Shown here piece by piece: positions 42,611-52,990 of a stretch of DNA of 64,000 nucleotides (position 1 is the first letter of the stretch; the number at the start of each line of letters is the position of its first letter). Both the position numbers and the translations under genes were made by a program. Below the pieces are notes generated by a model, which made no database searches, was not told the DNA's origin, and was given only the letters and a program-made list of their open reading frames with translations. Source of the stretch: Sabulicella glaciei (GTDB lineage: Bacteria; Pseudomonadota; Alphaproteobacteria; Acetobacterales; Acetobacteraceae). The stretch covers positions 525,510 to 589,509 of the forward strand of contig NZ_JAPFQI010000001.1 in NCBI RefSeq assembly GCF_026183895.1. The letters run 5' to 3'.

Positions 42611-44551
42611 ATGCCCGTGATCACCCTGCCCGACGGATCCACCCGCCCGTTCGACGGCGCGGTGACGGGCACCGAGGTCGCGGCGAGCATCGGCCCTGGC
42701 CTCGCCAAGGCAGCATTGGCGATGGAGCTGGATGGCAAGCTGGTGGACCTCGCCACCCGCATCGAGGCGGATGCGAGGCTGCGCTTCATCACCCGCAAGG
42801 ACAGCGAGGCGCTGGAGATGATCCGCCACGACGCGGCCCATGTCCTGGCCGAGGCGGTGCAGGAGCTCTTCCCCGGCACGCAGGTCACGATCGGCCCGCC
42901 GATCGAGAACGGCTTCTACTACGACTTCCACCGCAACCAGCCGTTCACCCCGGAGGACTTCGCCGCGATTGAGGCGAAGATGCGCGACATCATCGCGCGC
43001 GGCGCCGCCTTCACCCGGCGCGAGGTGCGGCGCGAGGAGGCGGTGGCGCTGTTCGAGGGTAAGGGCGAGCGCTTCAAGGTCGAGCTGATCCGCGACCTGC
43101 CCGAGGACCAGGTCATCTCCCTCTACGACCAGGGCGGCTGGGAGGATCTGTGCCGGGGACCGCACATGCGCTCCACGGGCGACATCGGCGACGCCTTCAA
43201 GCTGATGAAGGTCGCGGGTGCCTATTGGCGCGGCAAGGCGGGCAACCCGATGCTGTCGCGCATCTACGGCACCGCTTGGCGCGACCGGAAGGAGCTCGAC
43301 GCCTACCTCACCATGCTGGAGGAGGCGGAGCGCCGCGACCACCGCCGCATCGGCAAGGAGATGGGCCTGTTCCACCTTCAGGAGGAGGCGACGGGCTCGA
43401 TCTTCTGGCACCCGAGGGGCTGGCGCCTCTACCAGATCGTGCAGGACTACATGCGCCGTCGCCTGGACGATGCGGGCTACCAGGAGGTTCGGACCCCACA
43501 GGTGCTGGACCGCAAGCTGTGGGAAGCAAGCGGCCACTGGGAGAACTACCGCAAGAACATGTTCATGGCGACGGTGGAGGACCAGGACGAGGCGCATCGC
43601 CTCCTGGCGCTGAAGCCGATGAACTGCCCCTGCCACGTGCTGATCTTCAACCATGGCCTGCGCTCCTACCGCGAGCTGCCGCTGCGCATGGCCGAGTTCG
43701 GTGCCTGCCACCGCTACGAGCCTTCGGGCGCGTTGCACGGCATCATGCGCGTACGCGCCTTCACCCAGGACGACGCCCACATCTTCTGCGAGGAATCGCA
43801 GATCGCCGACGAGACGGTGAAGTTCGTGGCGCTGCTTTCCCAAGTCTACCGCGACTTCGGCTTCGAGGCCTTTCAGGTGAAGTTCAGCGACCGGCCGGAG
43901 GAGCGGGCGGGCGACGACGCCACCTGGGACCGCGCCGAGGGCGCGCTGAAGGAAGCCTGCCGCATCGCCGGCGTCGAGTACGAGCTGAACCCGGGCGAGG
44001 GTGCCTTCTACGGACCCAAGCTGGAATTCGTGCTGCGCGACGCGATCGGCCGCGATTGGCAGTGCGGCACGCTGCAGGTGGATTTCGTCCTGCCCGAGCG
44101 GCTCGACGCCGAGTACGTGGCCGAGGACGGCACCCGCAAGCGGCCCGTCATGCTGCACCGAGCGATCCTCGGTAGCTTCGAGCGCTTCCTTGGCATCCTC
44201 ATCGAGGAGCATGCCGGCCGCTTCCCGCTTTGGCTGGCGCCGGTGCAGGTGGCGGTGGCGACCATCGTGGACGATGCCGCCCCCTTTGCGCGGGAAGTGG
44301 CCGCGGCCTTCCGCTCCGCCGGGCTGCGCGTCGATACGGATTTCCGGAACGAGAAGATCAACGCCAAGGTCCCGTTCCACATCGAGCAGCGCACCCCCTA
44401 CCTTGCCGTCATCGGAAGGCGCGAGGCCGAGCAAGGCAAGGTCGTGCTGCGCCGCCTGCCGGGACGGGAGCAGCAGGTGCTTCCCTTGGCGGAAGCGGCG
44501 GAGATGCTGGCCCGCGAGGCGAGGGCGCCTGATCTGATGGTTGCACCTTGA
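42611..44551 (+). CDS. thrS: Threonyl-tRNA synthetase
   Basis: A 646-residue class II aminoacyl-tRNA synthetase with the full domain set: TGS ([20 protein letters not shown]), N2 editing domain with [16 protein letters not shown] and the metal-type Cys/His residues near [14 protein letters not shown], catalytic core [31 protein letters not shown] and [27 protein letters not shown] (motif 2), motif 3 [17 protein letters not shown], and the anticodon-binding domain to the end. ATG 42611 is the family start; the frame is open upstream into the glycosyltransferase gene. A gap of 54 bases separates it from infC. Confidence 0.97.
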   Translation: MPVITLPDGSTRPFDGAVTGTEVAASIGPGLAKAALAMELDGKLVDLATRIEADARLRFITRKDSEALEMIRHDAAHVLAEAVQELFPGTQVTIGPPIENGFYYDFHRNQPFTPEDFAAIEAKMRDIIARGAAFTRREVRREEAVALFEGKGERFKVELIRDLPEDQVISLYDQGGWEDLCRGPHMRSTGDIGDAFKLMKVAGAYWRGKAGNPMLSRIYGTAWRDRKELDAYLTMLEEAERRDHRRIGKEMGLFHLQEEATGSIFWHPRGWRLYQIVQDYMRRRLDDAGYQEVRTPQVLDRKLWEASGHWENYRKNMFMATVEDQDEAHRLLALKPMNCPCHVLIFNHGLRSYRELPLRMAEFGACHRYEPSGALHGIMRVRAFTQDDAHIFCEESQIADETVKFVALLSQVYRDFGFEAFQVKFSDRPEERAGDDATWDRAEGALKEACRIAGVEYELNPGEGAFYGPKLEFVLRDAIGRDWQCGTLQVDFVLPERLDAEYVAEDGTRKRPVMLHRAILGSFERFLGILIEEHAGRFPLWLAPVQVAVATIVDDAAPFAREVAAAFRSAGLRVDTDFRNEKINAKVPFHIEQRTPYLAVIGRREAEQGKVVLRRLPGREQQVLPLAEAAEMLAREARAPDLMVAP

Positions 44552-44594
44552 CGCGCGCGGCACCATAAAGCAGCCGTCACACAGTCACCACGAC

Positions 44595-44608
44595 AGGAGA
44601 AGACAATA
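44595..44608 (+). promoter_or_regulatory. infC ribosome-binding site and AUA start codon
   Basis: AGGAG at 44595-44599 is followed after six bases by ATA (44606-44608). ATA opens the infC frame five codons before the first ATG and yields (M)[21 protein letters not shown], matching the N-terminus expected for alphaproteobacterial IF3. Rare AUU/AUC/AUA starts on infC are the known basis of IF3 autoregulation. Confidence 0.75.
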
Positions 44609-45145
44609 GCCCGAGGTCCAATGCCGCCCGTCCCTCCCACCCGCGAGGGGCCCCGCGTGAACGAGGAGATCCGCGTCCCACAGGTCCGCCTGATTGACGA
44701 GAATGGCGAGATGTTGGGGGTGCTGAGCATCCGCGACGCGCTCTATCGGGCCTATCAGGCCGGGATGGACCTGCTCGAGATCAGTCCGAATGCCGTGCCG
44801 CCGGTCTGCAAGATCACCGACTACGGCAAGTTCAAGTATGAACAGCAGAAGAAGGCCAACGAGGCCCGCAAAAAGCAGAAAGTCGTCGAGATCAAGGAAA
44901 TCAAGGTTCGCCCGAACATTGATGACCACGACTACGACGTGAAGATGAGGCAGGCGCGGTCCTTCATTGGCGAGGGCGACAAGGTCAAGGTGACCCTCCG
45001 CTTCCGTGGCCGCGAGATGGCGCACCAGGAACTTGGCGTGAAGCTGCTGGAGCGGATCCGGACGGAGCTTGGCGAGCTCGTGAAGGTCGAGTCGATGCCT
45101 CGGCTGGAGAACCGCCAGATGGTGATGGTGCTGGCGCCCAAGTGA
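44606..45145 (+). CDS. infC: Translation initiation factor IF-3
   Basis: A 179-residue IF3 if the AUA start is used (174 from the first ATG at 44621). The N-domain is [67 protein letters not shown]. The basic linker [22 protein letters not shown] is followed by the C-domain [36 protein letters not shown]3 blocks premature subunit joining and rejects non-AUG starts, so a non-AUG start on its own mRNA gives feedback control. It follows thrS as in many bacteria, but the usual rpmI-rplT partners are not next; ffh follows instead. Confidence 0.95.
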   Translation: MARGPMPPVPPTREGPRVNEEIRVPQVRLIDENGEMLGVLSIRDALYRAYQAGMDLLEISPNAVPPVCKITDYGKFKYEQQKKANEARKKQKVVEIKEIKVRPNIDDHDYDVKMRQARSFIGEGDKVKVTLRFRGREMAHQELGVKLLERIRTELGELVKVESMPRLENRQMVMVLAPK

Positions 45146-45281
45146 GCGCCGGTCCCGTCTTACCGGTTGACCCTGGGGCCGATCCCGACTAGGGAAGGCC
45201 CATCATCCGGTCCCCGATGGGATCGCCGCCGCTTCGCGAAGGCTCGCGCAGCGGCGCAATGTCGTTTGGAAAGGGTTCTTC

Positions 45282-46658
45282 GTGTTCGAGGCATTGGGCA
45301 ACCGGCTTCAGGGGGTGTTCGACCGGCTGCGCGGCCGGGGCGCGCTGTCCGAAGACGATGTGAACGATGCCTTGCGCGAGGTCCGGATCGCGCTGCTGGA
45401 AGCCGACGTCGCCCTTCCGGTGGTGAAGGACATCACAGCCAAGGTGCGCGAGCGCGCGGTGGGGCAGGAGGTGATCCGCTCCATCCAGCCCGGCCAGCAG
45501 GTGGTGAAGATCGTCCATGACGCGCTGGTGGAGGCGCTGGGCGGCAACGACGAAGGCCCGCGCGGCCTTGACCTGAACGCGCCGGCGCCGGTGCCCATCC
45601 TGATGGTGGGCCTCCAGGGCTCGGGCAAGACGACCACCTCGGGCAAGATCGCGCTGCGGCTGCGCGGCAAGGAGCGCAAGAAAGTCCTGCTCGCCTCGCT
45701 GGACGTGCATCGCCCGGCAGCGCAGCTCCAGCTGGAGCAGCTGGCGAAGCGGGCCGAGGTCGCCTCGCTTCCGATCGTCGCCGGCCAGACGCCCTTGCAG
45801 ATCGCCGAGCGCGCCATGGACCAGGCGCGGCGCGAGCTGTTCGACGTCGTGGTGCTGGACACCGCGGGCCGCCTCGCGATCGACGAGGCGCTGATGGCCG
45901 AGGTCGCGGCGGTGAAGGCCGCGGTGAAGCCGCACGAGACGCTGCTGGTCGTGGACGCCATGACCGGCCAGGACGCGGTGAACACGGCGCGTGCCTTCAA
46001 CGAGAAGGTCGGCGTCTCCGGTATCGTCATGACGCGTGTGGATGGCGATGCGCGCGGCGGCGCGGCGCTTTCCATGCGGGCCGTCACCGGCGCGCCGATC
46101 AAGCTGCTCGGCGCCGGCGAGAAGCTGGACGCGCTGGAGGAATTCCACCCCGACCGCATCGCGGGCCGCATCCTCGGCATGGGCGACATCGTCTCCCTGG
46201 TCGAGCGCGCGGCGGAGACGATCGACCAGGCGGAGGCGGAGAAGCTCGCCGCCCGGATGCAGAAGGGCCAGTTCTCGCTGGAGGACTACGCGGCCCAGCT
46301 CAAGCAGATCGGCAAGATGGGCAGCCTTTCGGGGATGCTGGGGATGCTGCCGGGCGTCGGCAAGCTGAAGGCGCAGATCGAGAACGCCAACCTCGACACC
46401 ACCATCTTGAAGAAGCAGTCGGCGATCATCGGCTCCATGACGCCGAAGGAGCGCCGCGCGCCCGAGATCATCAAGGCGTCGCGCAAGCGGCGCATCGCGG
46501 CCGGCTCAGGCGCCTCCGTCCAGGAGGTGAACCGGCTGCTCAAGCAGTTCGAGGACATGCGCGACATGATGAAGCGCATGAACAAGATGGGTCAGAAGGG
46601 CATGATGCGCGGCGGCCTCGCCTCGCTCCTTCCCGGCCTCGGCAAGCGACCATTCTGA
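45282..46658 (+). CDS. ffh: Signal recognition particle protein Ffh
   Basis: A 458-residue SRP54 homologue. The helical N domain is MFEALGNRLQGVFDRLRGRGALSEDDVNDALREVRIALLEADV. The GTPase domain has G1 GLQGSGKTTTSGKIA, G3 VLDTAGRLAIDE, and TRVDGDARGGAALS (G4/G5 region). The Met-rich M domain carries MRDMMKRMNKMGQKGMMRGG for signal-peptide and 4.5S RNA binding. It targets nascent membrane proteins to FtsY/SecYEG. The start is GTG at 45282, giving the standard MFEALGNRL N-terminus. It leads a run of five translation and export genes. A 136-base gap before it probably holds the promoter. Confidence 0.97.
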   Translation: MFEALGNRLQGVFDRLRGRGALSEDDVNDALREVRIALLEADVALPVVKDITAKVRERAVGQEVIRSIQPGQQVVKIVHDALVEALGGNDEGPRGLDLNAPAPVPILMVGLQGSGKTTTSGKIALRLRGKERKKVLLASLDVHRPAAQLQLEQLAKRAEVASLPIVAGQTPLQIAERAMDQARRELFDVVVLDTAGRLAIDEALMAEVAAVKAAVKPHETLLVVDAMTGQDAVNTARAFNEKVGVSGIVMTRVDGDARGGAALSMRAVTGAPIKLLGAGEKLDALEEFHPDRIAGRILGMGDIVSLVERAAETIDQAEAEKLAARMQKGQFSLEDYAAQLKQIGKMGSLSGMLGMLPGVGKLKAQIENANLDTTILKKQSAIIGSMTPKERRAPEIIKASRKRRIAAGSGASVQEVNRLLKQFEDMRDMMKRMNKMGQKGMMRGGLASLLPGLGKRPF

Positions 46659-46680
46659 AAGCAAGCAGGAGAGTTAGTTC

Positions 46681-47019
46681 ATGGGTCTGAAGATTCGCCT
46701 CGCCCGCGCCGGCGCCAAGAAGCGCCCCTACTACCACATCGTGGTGGCCGACAGCCGCTCGCCGCGCGACGGCCGCTTCATCGAGAAGTTGGGCTCCTAC
46801 AACCCGATGCTGCCGGCCGAGCACGCGGACCGCATCCGCCTGCAGGACGACAAGATCAAGGAATGGCTGGGCAAGGGAGCGCTGGCGACCGACCGCGTCG
46901 CCAAGTTCCTCGGCAAGGCCGGCATCATTCCCATGCCCGTGTTCCCCGAGCAGCCGAAGCAGTCCGCGCCGAAGAAGAAGGCGCAGGAGCGCGCGGCCGC
47001 AGCCGCGGCGGCTGGCTGA
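46681..47019 (+). CDS. rpsP: 30S ribosomal protein S16
   Basis: A 112-residue S16: [43 protein letters not shown] is the family signature (RLARxGxKxxPYYxIVVADSR.PRDGRFIE). It is extended at the C-terminus by a Lys/Ala-rich tail [15 protein letters not shown], common in alphaproteobacteria. An AGGAGAG site lies just upstream. Operon order rpsP-rimM-trmD-rplS is conserved across bacteria. Confidence 0.98.
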   Translation: MGLKIRLARAGAKKRPYYHIVVADSRSPRDGRFIEKLGSYNPMLPAEHADRIRLQDDKIKEWLGKGALATDRVAKFLGKAGIIPMPVFPEQPKQSAPKKKAQERAAAAAAAG

Positions 47020-47042
47020 GCATCCGCCTGGGGTGAGCGAGC

Positions 47043-47540
47043 GTGGCGTCGGGGATGATCCTGCTGGGCGAGATCGGGCGGCCGCACGGCGTGCGGGGCC
47101 TTCTGCGCGTCCGCAGCTTCACCGCCGCGCCGCGGGACCTCGCCGCCTATGGCCCGCTCTTCTCCGAGGATGGGCAGCGGCGCTTCGCCCTTACCATGCT
47201 GGCCGATGACCTCGCCCGCATCGAGGGGGTGGCGGACCGCGACGAGGCGCAGCGCCTGACCGGCACCAAGCTCTTCGTCCCACGCGACGCCATGCCGGAG
47301 CCGGAGGAGGAGGAGTTCTACCTCGCCGACCTCCAGGGGCTGGAGGCGGTGACGGAGGCGGGCGAGGCGCTTGGCCGGGTCCGAGCCGTGGAAGACCATG
47401 GTGGCGGTCCCTTCCTGGTGCTGGACTCGACGCCGGAGCGGCTGGTCCCGTTCACCCGCGCCGCCGTTCCGGTGGTGGATGTGAAGGGCGGCCGCGTCGT
47501 CGTGGCCCCGCCCGACGAGGTGGAGGCGAAGCCGGAATGA
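47043..47540 (+). CDS. rimM: Ribosome maturation factor RimM
   Basis: A 165-residue RimM that binds S19 and assists 30S head maturation. The N-terminal beta-barrel begins [23 protein letters not shown], with [35 protein letters not shown] leading to the PRC-barrel domain [16 protein letters not shown] and [21 protein letters not shown]. The annotated start is GTG at 47043; the family core begins at the Met four codons later. Coupled to trmD by ATGA. Confidence 0.95.
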   Translation: MASGMILLGEIGRPHGVRGLLRVRSFTAAPRDLAAYGPLFSEDGQRRFALTMLADDLARIEGVADRDEAQRLTGTKLFVPRDAMPEPEEEEFYLADLQGLEAVTEAGEALGRVRAVEDHGGGPFLVLDSTPERLVPFTRAAVPVVDVKGGRVVVAPPDEVEAKPE

Positions 47541-48250
47541 GCTGGCACGCCACCTGCCTGACGCTCTTTCCCGGGATGTTTCCCGGGCCGCTGGGCGAAT
47601 CCCTCGCTGGCCGCGCGCTGCGCGACAGGATCTGGCGGCTGGAGGCGCGGGACATCCGCACCCATGGGCTCGGCCGGCACCGCACCGTGGACGACACGCC
47701 CTTCGGCGGCGGCGCGGGCATGGTGATGCGCCCCGACGTGGTGGACGCGGCCATCGCGGAAGCCATGCCGGAAGGCGATGCGCGCCCGCTGATCTACCTG
47801 ACGCCGCGCGGGCGCCTCCTGGACCAGCCCCTGGTCCGCGAGCTGTCCGCCGGCCCCGGCGTGGTGCTGCTCTGCGGCCGCTACGAGGGGGTGGACCAGC
47901 GCGTGATCGAGCACCGCGCCATGCAGGAGGTCTCCCTGGGGGATTTCGTGCTGAGCGGCGGGGAGATGGCGGCGCTGACCTTGCTGGATGCCTGCGTGCG
48001 GCTGCTGCCCGGCGTGATGGGCGCGGCCGAGAGCGGGGTGGAAGAAAGCCACTCCGCGGGACTGCTCGAATACCCGCACTACACGCGCCCGGCCGAATGG
48101 CAGGGGCGCGCGGTGCCGCCGGTGCTGCTCTCGGGCCACCATGCCGAGGTGGCGCGCTGGCGGCGCGGAGAAATGGAGGCGGCGACGCGGGAGCGGCGCC
48201 CTGACCTCTGGACCCGACATCTGGTTGCCCGCGAAGGCGCGGCGGCCTAA
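47537..48250 (+). CDS. trmD: tRNA (guanine-N1)-methyltransferase
   Basis: A 237-residue SPOUT methyltransferase making m1G37. Motifs: [75 protein letters not shown] (knotted SAM site), [30 protein letters not shown], and [13 protein letters not shown]. m1G37 prevents frameshifting on Pro, Leu and Arg tRNAs, including the tRNA-Leu and possibly the Arg tRNA in this window. Standard position between rimM and rplS. Confidence 0.97.
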   Translation: MSWHATCLTLFPGMFPGPLGESLAGRALRDRIWRLEARDIRTHGLGRHRTVDDTPFGGGAGMVMRPDVVDAAIAEAMPEGDARPLIYLTPRGRLLDQPLVRELSAGPGVVLLCGRYEGVDQRVIEHRAMQEVSLGDFVLSGGEMAALTLLDACVRLLPGVMGAAESGVEESHSAGLLEYPHYTRPAEWQGRAVPPVLLSGHHAEVARWRRGEMEAATRERRPDLWTRHLVAREGAAA

Positions 48251-48277
48251 ACGGATTGAATCGAAAGGACTAGTGCC

Positions 48278-48679
48278 ATGAACCTGTTGCAGCAGTTCGA
48301 CGAGGCGCAGAAGCAGCGCCTTCTCGCCGAGCGCCCCGTTCCCGAGTTCGCCGCCGGCGACACCGTCCGCGTGATGGTCAAGGTGGTCGAGGGCGAGCGC
48401 GTCCGCACCCAGGCCTATGAGGGCGTGGTGATCGCGCGCTCCAACCGCGGGCTGCACAGCAACTTCACCGTCCGCAAGCTCTCCTACGGCGAGGGCGTGG
48501 AGCGCGTCTTCCCGCTGCACTCTCCGTCCATCGCGGAGATCAGCGTGGTGCGCCGCGGCAAGGTCCGGCGCGCGAAGCTGTATTACCTGCGCGGGCGCAC
48601 CGGCAAGTCGGCGCGCATCGCCGAGAAGCTGGGTCTGCGGACCGACCCGGCCAAGGCCGAAGCCCAGGCGCAGGGCTGA
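48278..48679 (+). CDS. rplS: 50S ribosomal protein L19
   Basis: A 133-residue L19: [111 protein letters not shown] is the complete family pattern, lying at the subunit interface of the ribosome. Last gene of the rpsP operon; a strong hairpin with a T-rich tail follows. A GAAAGGA site precedes the ATG. Confidence 0.98.
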   Translation: MNLLQQFDEAQKQRLLAERPVPEFAAGDTVRVMVKVVEGERVRTQAYEGVVIARSNRGLHSNFTVRKLSYGEGVERVFPLHSPSIAEISVVRRGKVRRAKLYYLRGRTGKSARIAEKLGLRTDPAKAEAQAQG

Positions 48680-48687
48680 CCCACCAG

Positions 48688-48722
48688 GGGCCGCAGCCGT
48701 AGGGTTGCGGCCCTTCCTGTTT
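48688..48722 (+). terminator. Rho-independent terminator after rplS
   Basis: GGGCCGCAGCC and GGTTGCGGCCC form an 11-base stem (one G-T pair) around a GTA-type loop, followed directly by TTCCTGTTTC. This is the clearest intrinsic terminator in the window and separates the ribosomal operon from leuC. Confidence 0.85.
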
Positions 48723-48743
48723 CTACCGTCGGGGGAACGCACA

Positions 48744-50165
48744 ATGGCCGAAGCACGGCCCCGCACGCTGTTCGACAAGATCTGGGACCATCACGTGGTC
48801 GAGACGCTGCCCGATGGGACGGCGCTCCTCTACATCGACCGCCACCTCGTCCACGAGGTGACGAGCCCGCAGGCCTTCGAGGGGCTTCGCGCTGCCGGCC
48901 GCCCGGTGCGCCGGCCCGACGCCACGGTCGCCGTGGTGGACCACAACATCGCCACCGACGCCACGCGCCGCACTGGCATCACCGACCCCGAGAGCCGCCT
49001 CCAGGTCGAGACGCTGGAGCGCAACGTCGTCGAGTTCGGCGTGCCCTACATCCCGCTGCTCGACGCGCGACAGGGCATCGTCCACGTCATCGGTCCGGAG
49101 CTGGGGCTCTCGCTGCCCGGCATGACCATCGTCTGCGGCGACAGCCACACCTCCACCCATGGCGCCCTCGGCGCGCTGGCCTTCGGCATCGGCACGAGCG
49201 AGGTGGAGCACGTGCTCGCCACGCAGACGCTGCTGCAGAAGCCGGCCAAGAACATGCGCGTGACGGTCGACGGCACGCTGCCCCTCGGCTGCACCGCGAA
49301 GGACATCGTCCTCGCCATTATCGGCAAGATCGGCACGGCCGGCGGCACAGGCCACGTGATCGAGTTCGCCGGCGAGGCGATCCGCGCCCTCGACATGGCC
49401 GGGCGCATGACGATCTGCAACATGTCCATCGAGGCGGGCGCCCGCGCCGGCATGGTGGCGCCGGACGAGACGACCTTCGAGTACGTGCGGGGCAAGCCCC
49501 ACGCGCCGCAGGGCGAGGCTCTCGAGCGCGCCGTGGCCTGGTGGCGGTCGCTGCCCAGCGACCCCGGCGCGGTGTTCGACAAGGAAGTGACGCTGCGGGC
49601 CGAGGAGATCTTGCCCATGGTGTCCTGGGGCACCAGCCCCGAGGACGTGCTGCCCATCACCGGCACCGTGCCCGATCCTTCCAGCTTCGCCGACGAGGCG
49701 CGGCAGGCGCAGGTGAAGCGCATGCTGGACTACATGGGGCTTCAGGCCGGGCAAAAGCTGACGGACCTCAAGGTGGACGTCGTCTTCATCGGCTCCTGCA
49801 CCAACTCGCGCATCGAGGACATGCGGATCGCCGCCGACATCGCCAGGGGCCGCAAGGTCGCGGACGGCGTTCGCGCCATGGTGGTGCCCGGGTCCGGCCT
49901 CGTGAAGCAGCAGGCCGAGGCGGAAGGGCTGGACCAGGTCTTCAAGGAGGCCGGGTTCGAGTGGCGCGAGGCCGGGTGCTCCATGTGCCTCGGCATGAAC
50001 CCGGACAAGCTCACGCCGGGACAGCGCTGCGCCAGCACCTCCAACCGCAACTTCGAGGGCCGCCAGGGTCCGGGCGGGCGCACGCACCTGCTCAGCCCCG
50101 CCATGGCCGCCGCGGCCGCGCTGGCCGGGCACCTCGCCGACGTCAGGGAGTGGCAGCCGCGATGA
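48744..50165 (+). CDS. leuC: 3-isopropylmalate dehydratase large subunit
   Basis: A 473-residue aconitase-family subunit of leucine synthesis. [20 protein letters not shown] is the family start; [36 protein letters not shown] carries active-site residues. The [4Fe-4S] ligands are in [17 protein letters not shown] and in [13 protein letters not shown]. With LeuD it isomerises 2-isopropylmalate to 3-isopropylmalate. ATG 48744 is chosen over an upstream in-frame ATG within the leader. Coupled to leuD by a four-base overlap. Confidence 0.97.
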   Translation: MAEARPRTLFDKIWDHHVVETLPDGTALLYIDRHLVHEVTSPQAFEGLRAAGRPVRRPDATVAVVDHNIATDATRRTGITDPESRLQVETLERNVVEFGVPYIPLLDARQGIVHVIGPELGLSLPGMTIVCGDSHTSTHGALGALAFGIGTSEVEHVLATQTLLQKPAKNMRVTVDGTLPLGCTAKDIVLAIIGKIGTAGGTGHVIEFAGEAIRALDMAGRMTICNMSIEAGARAGMVAPDETTFEYVRGKPHAPQGEALERAVAWWRSLPSDPGAVFDKEVTLRAEEILPMVSWGTSPEDVLPITGTVPDPSSFADEARQAQVKRMLDYMGLQAGQKLTDLKVDVVFIGSCTNSRIEDMRIAADIARGRKVADGVRAMVVPGSGLVKQQAEAEGLDQVFKEAGFEWREAGCSMCLGMNPDKLTPGQRCASTSNRNFEGRQGPGGRTHLLSPAMAAAAALAGHLADVREWQPR

Positions 50166-50773
50166 AGCCTTTCACCACGCTCACGGGCATCGCAGCGCCG
50201 CTGCCCAAGGCCAATGTGGACACGGACCAGATCATTCCGGCCCGCTTCCTCAAGACCATCCAGCGCACCGGGCTGGGCCGGCACCTCTTCGCCAATTTCC
50301 GCTTCCGCGAGGATGGGTCCGAGAACCCGGACTTCGTGCTGAACCAGGAGCCGTACCGCAAGGCCGAGATCCTCGTGGCCTTCGAGAATTTCGGCTGCGG
50401 CTCCTCGCGCGAGCACGCGCCCTGGGCGCTGCTCGACTTCGGGATCCGCTGCGTCATCGCTCCCGACTTCGCGGACATCTTCCACAACAACAGCTTCAAG
50501 AATGGCATCCTGCCGGTGAAGCTGCCGCGTGAGGTGTGCGAGAAGCTGATGGAGGATGCGCGGATGGGCGGCAATGCGCGCCTCTCCGTGGACCTCGAGC
50601 GTCAGGTGGTCGTGCGTCCGAATGGGGAGGAGATCCCCTTCGAAGTGGATGCCTTCCGCCGCCACTGCTTGCTCAACGGCCTGGACGACATCGGCCAGAC
50701 GCTCGAGCACAAGGACTCCATCGACTCCTACGAAACGCGGCAGCGCGCTTCCCAGCCCTGGCTTTTCGCATGA
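50162..50773 (+). CDS. leuD: 3-isopropylmalate dehydratase small subunit
   Basis: A 203-residue swivel-domain partner of Leu[34 protein letters not shown], then [20 protein letters not shown] with the substrate-binding SSREH, and [20 protein letters not shown] are family hallmarks. Start ATG 50162 overlaps the leuC stop, and its own stop overlaps the leuB ATG, so leuCDB is one coupled unit. The frame is open into leuC but that extension is not coding. Confidence 0.97.
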   Translation: MKPFTTLTGIAAPLPKANVDTDQIIPARFLKTIQRTGLGRHLFANFRFREDGSENPDFVLNQEPYRKAEILVAFENFGCGSSREHAPWALLDFGIRCVIAPDFADIFHNNSFKNGILPVKLPREVCEKLMEDARMGGNARLSVDLERQVVVRPNGEEIPFEVDAFRRHCLLNGLDDIGQTLEHKDSIDSYETRQRASQPWLFA

Positions 50774-51882
50774 GCGCGAACAAGAAGCTGCTCGTCCTGC
50801 CGGGCGACGGCATCGGCCCGGAGGTGATGGGCGAGGTCCGCCGCGTCATCGACTGGATGGGCCGGCGCCGCGCCGCGTCCTTCGACATCGAGGAAGGCCT
50901 TGTCGGCGGCGCCGCCATAGAGGCCACGGGCACGCCTTGCCCCGATTCGACGGTGGAGGCCGCGATGCGCGCCGATGCCGTGCTGTTCGGCAGCGTCGGC
51001 GGCCCGCGCTGGGACAAGCTGCCCTTCGAGCAGCGGCCGGAATTGGGCATCCTGCGGCTCCGCAAGGATCTGGGGCTCTTCGCCAACCTGCGCCCCGCCG
51101 TGGTGCTGGACCCGCTGGTGGACGCGTCGTCGCTGAAGGCGGATGTCGTGCGCGGGCTCGACATCATGATCGTGCGCGAGTCCACAGGCGGCATCTACTT
51201 TGGCGAACCGCGCGGCGTGCACACCGGACCCGACGGCAAGCGCACCGGCATCGACACCGAGGTGTACACGGAGGACGAGATTGCCCGCGTCGCGCGCGTG
51301 GCCTTCGACCTCGCCCGCAAGCGCCGCAACAAGGTGACGAGCACCGAGAAGGCCAACGTCATGCAGTCCGGGCGCCTGTGGCGCGCGGTGGTGAGTGAGG
51401 TTCACCAAGCCGAGTTCCCGGACGTGGAGCTGGAGCACATGTACGCGGACAACGCGGCCATGCAGCTCTGCTCGCGCCCCAAGCAGTTCGACGTGATCCT
51501 GGCGAGCAACCTGTTCGGCGACGTGCTGTCCGACCTCGCGGCGGCGCTTACCGGCTCGCTCGGCATGCTACCCTCCGCGACGCTCGGCGCCGTGCAGCCT
51601 TCGGGCAAGCGTCATGCGCTGTACGAGCCGATCCATGGCTCCGCGCCTGACATCGCGGGGCGCGGCGTCGCGAATCCGTCGGCGCAGATGCTGTCCTTCG
51701 CCATGTTGCTGCGCTGGTCCTTCGGCATGGAGGAGGATGCGCGGATGATCGAGGCGGCGGTGGAGAAGGTGCTGGCCGGCGGCCTGCGCACGGCCGACAT
51801 CATGCAGCCCGGCCTCGCGCGCGTCGGCACCGCCGTGATGGGTGAGGCCATCCTGCGTGAGCTGGAGAAGCTCGCCGCGTAA
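50770..51882 (+). CDS. leuB: 3-isopropylmalate dehydrogenase
   Basis: A 370-residue NAD-dependent decarboxylating dehydrogenase. [39 protein letters not shown] (substrate loop with three Arg), [15 protein letters not shown], and [27 protein letters not shown] with metal-binding Asp residues are all present. [14 protein letters not shown] and [34 protein letters not shown] (NAD site) complete the pattern. It converts 3-isopropylmalate to 2-oxoisocaproate. Last core gene before the tRNA-Arg that marks the island edge. Confidence 0.98.
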   Translation: MSANKKLLVLPGDGIGPEVMGEVRRVIDWMGRRRAASFDIEEGLVGGAAIEATGTPCPDSTVEAAMRADAVLFGSVGGPRWDKLPFEQRPELGILRLRKDLGLFANLRPAVVLDPLVDASSLKADVVRGLDIMIVRESTGGIYFGEPRGVHTGPDGKRTGIDTEVYTEDEIARVARVAFDLARKRRNKVTSTEKANVMQSGRLWRAVVSEVHQAEFPDVELEHMYADNAAMQLCSRPKQFDVILASNLFGDVLSDLAAALTGSLGMLPSATLGAVQPSGKRHALYEPIHGSAPDIAGRGVANPSAQMLSFAMLLRWSFGMEEDARMIEAAVEKVLAGGLRTADIMQPGLARVGTAVMGEAILRELEKLAA

Positions 51883-51944
51883 AACGCATGGGCGAGGGGG
51901 GTTGCGCCGCATCGCACGCGGCGTTATCTCCCCGTCCACGGTCA

Positions 51945-52020
51945 GCGCCCGTAGCTCAATGGATAGAGCACCAGACTACGGATCTGGGGGTTGGGAGTTC
52001 GAATCTTCCCGGGCGCGCCA
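51945..52020 (+). tRNA. tRNA-Arg (anticodon ACG)
   Basis: 76 bases with all arms: acceptor GCGCCCG / CGGGCGC, D-arm AGCTCAATGGATAGAGC, anticodon loop CTACGGA with ACG (wobble A, read as inosine for CGN codons), and T-arm GGGAGTTCGAATCTTCCC, with discriminator G and encoded CCA. The last 17 bases are repeated at 62682-62698, so this gene is the probable integration site of the island downstream. Confidence 0.97.
52004..52020 (+). repeat. Left att-like direct repeat (tRNA-Arg 3' end)
   Basis: TCTTCCCGGGCGCGCCA forms the 3' part of the T-arm, acceptor stem and CCA of tRNA-Arg. An identical copy occurs at 62682-62698. The flanks differ immediately (TTCTATT here, CTTTCCC there), so the identity is restricted to the core, as for a tyrosine-recombinase attachment site. 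Confidence 0.8.
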
Positions 52021-52441
52021 TTCTATTTTCAATCAAACCCTTGGATTACGCGTGAGAGCGCGATCTCCCATCTGGCGAGGTCGCGAAGCCAAACCGGACA
52101 TTGACCGGACGGCGATCCATAAATCCCTGCGCCCGATCCTACCTCCCGCCATACGTAATGCTGTCTTCTCAAGTGCCACGCCACGGCGGCATGCTCCGTC
52201 GAACGAGCTTTGCTTGGTCGTCCGGCGCGTCGCTCGCCATCCTGGCGGTGGAGGGCGCCATGCAGAAAGCGGCGGCGGGGAAGAAAGTGCCCCACTATCG
52301 AGCGCGAGTGCCTCGCGCGGGCGCGGGGGTTCAGTAGGGCCAGCACACTTGAGTCTGACCGAGCCTAGCGGTGGTGGCGGCCTTCCGATACAGTCAGCTC
52401 GTCGGAACCATCCCTGGCGTCACCTTCAGAGGAACACGTCA
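52021..52441. other. 421 bases between tRNA-Arg and the first island gene: no supported gene
   Basis: No integrase fragment or known RNA was seen. Short open frames exist on both strands; the best on the plus strand (52158-52337) ends [22 protein letters not shown] but has no recognisable family or ribosome-binding site. The last 100 bases probably hold the promoter for the MetOD1-like gene, which has an AGAGGA site just before its ATG. Confidence 0.5.
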
Positions 52442-52990
52442 ATGGACCACCCAGCCACCGAGATCGGCGCCACAAAGAACGTGGCCTGCCTCCCCCTCCC
52501 TTTGGAACGCGATGTCTTCCTCCGGCGTCTCCTCCGTGAGTTGGCAGGGACCCTCCAGGACGTTGTCGGCGTCCAGGAAGCGTCAGGCTATATCAGCGTC
52601 GTGGGTGCGAGCATCGGCGAGCACATCGATCACGCCTACCGCAGCGCCCTTTCGGTGGACCGGCTGTCCCGTGACCAGGTGGCGGCGGTGCTCGTCGATC
52701 TCAAACGCCGCATTCAAGGCGACTTCTTCGTCATCGAGGAATCGGAGGACCGCATCGTCTTCGGCAATCGGGCGTGCCCATTCGGGGAGCTTGTGCTGGG
52801 CCGGCCCTCGCTCTGCATGATGACGTCCAACGTGTTTGGCGCCATTGCCGCGGAAAACCTGGGCTATGCGGCTGTCTCCTTGGAGCGCACTATCGCGCAG
52901 GGTCACGAAGGCTGCCGCGTCGTTGTTTATCTCCGGCCCTCGGACGGTGTCCGGCACGGTATGCGAGAATACTTCCGTAAAGATGACTGA
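52442..52990 (+). CDS. MetOD1-like (methanogen output domain 1) sensor protein
   Basis: A 182-residue soluble protein. The C-terminal two thirds match the pattern of methanogen output domain 1: [96 protein letters not shown]. Cysteines in ACPFG, LCMMT and EGCRV could bind a metal or sense redox state; this assignment is from memory of the family. The gene overlaps the next, a histidine kinase, by 8 bases, so it probably supplies or modulates the input of that kinase. An AGAGGA ribosome-binding site supports the ATG at 52442. Confidence 0.65.
   Translation: MDHPATEIGATKNVACLPLPLERDVFLRRLLRELAGTLQDVVGVQEASGYISVVGASIGEHIDHAYRSALSVDRLSRDQVAAVLVDLKRRIQGDFFVIEESEDRIVFGNRACPFGELVLGRPSLCMMTSNVFGAIAAENLGYAAVSLERTIAQGHEGCRVVVYLRPSDGVRHGMREYFRKDD

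Noticed and set aside
52029-52346. Minus-strand 105-codon frame next to tRNA-Arg, considered as an integrase remnant
   Set aside because: No R-x-H-R or catalytic Tyr motif and no similarity to tyrosine recombinases could be seen.
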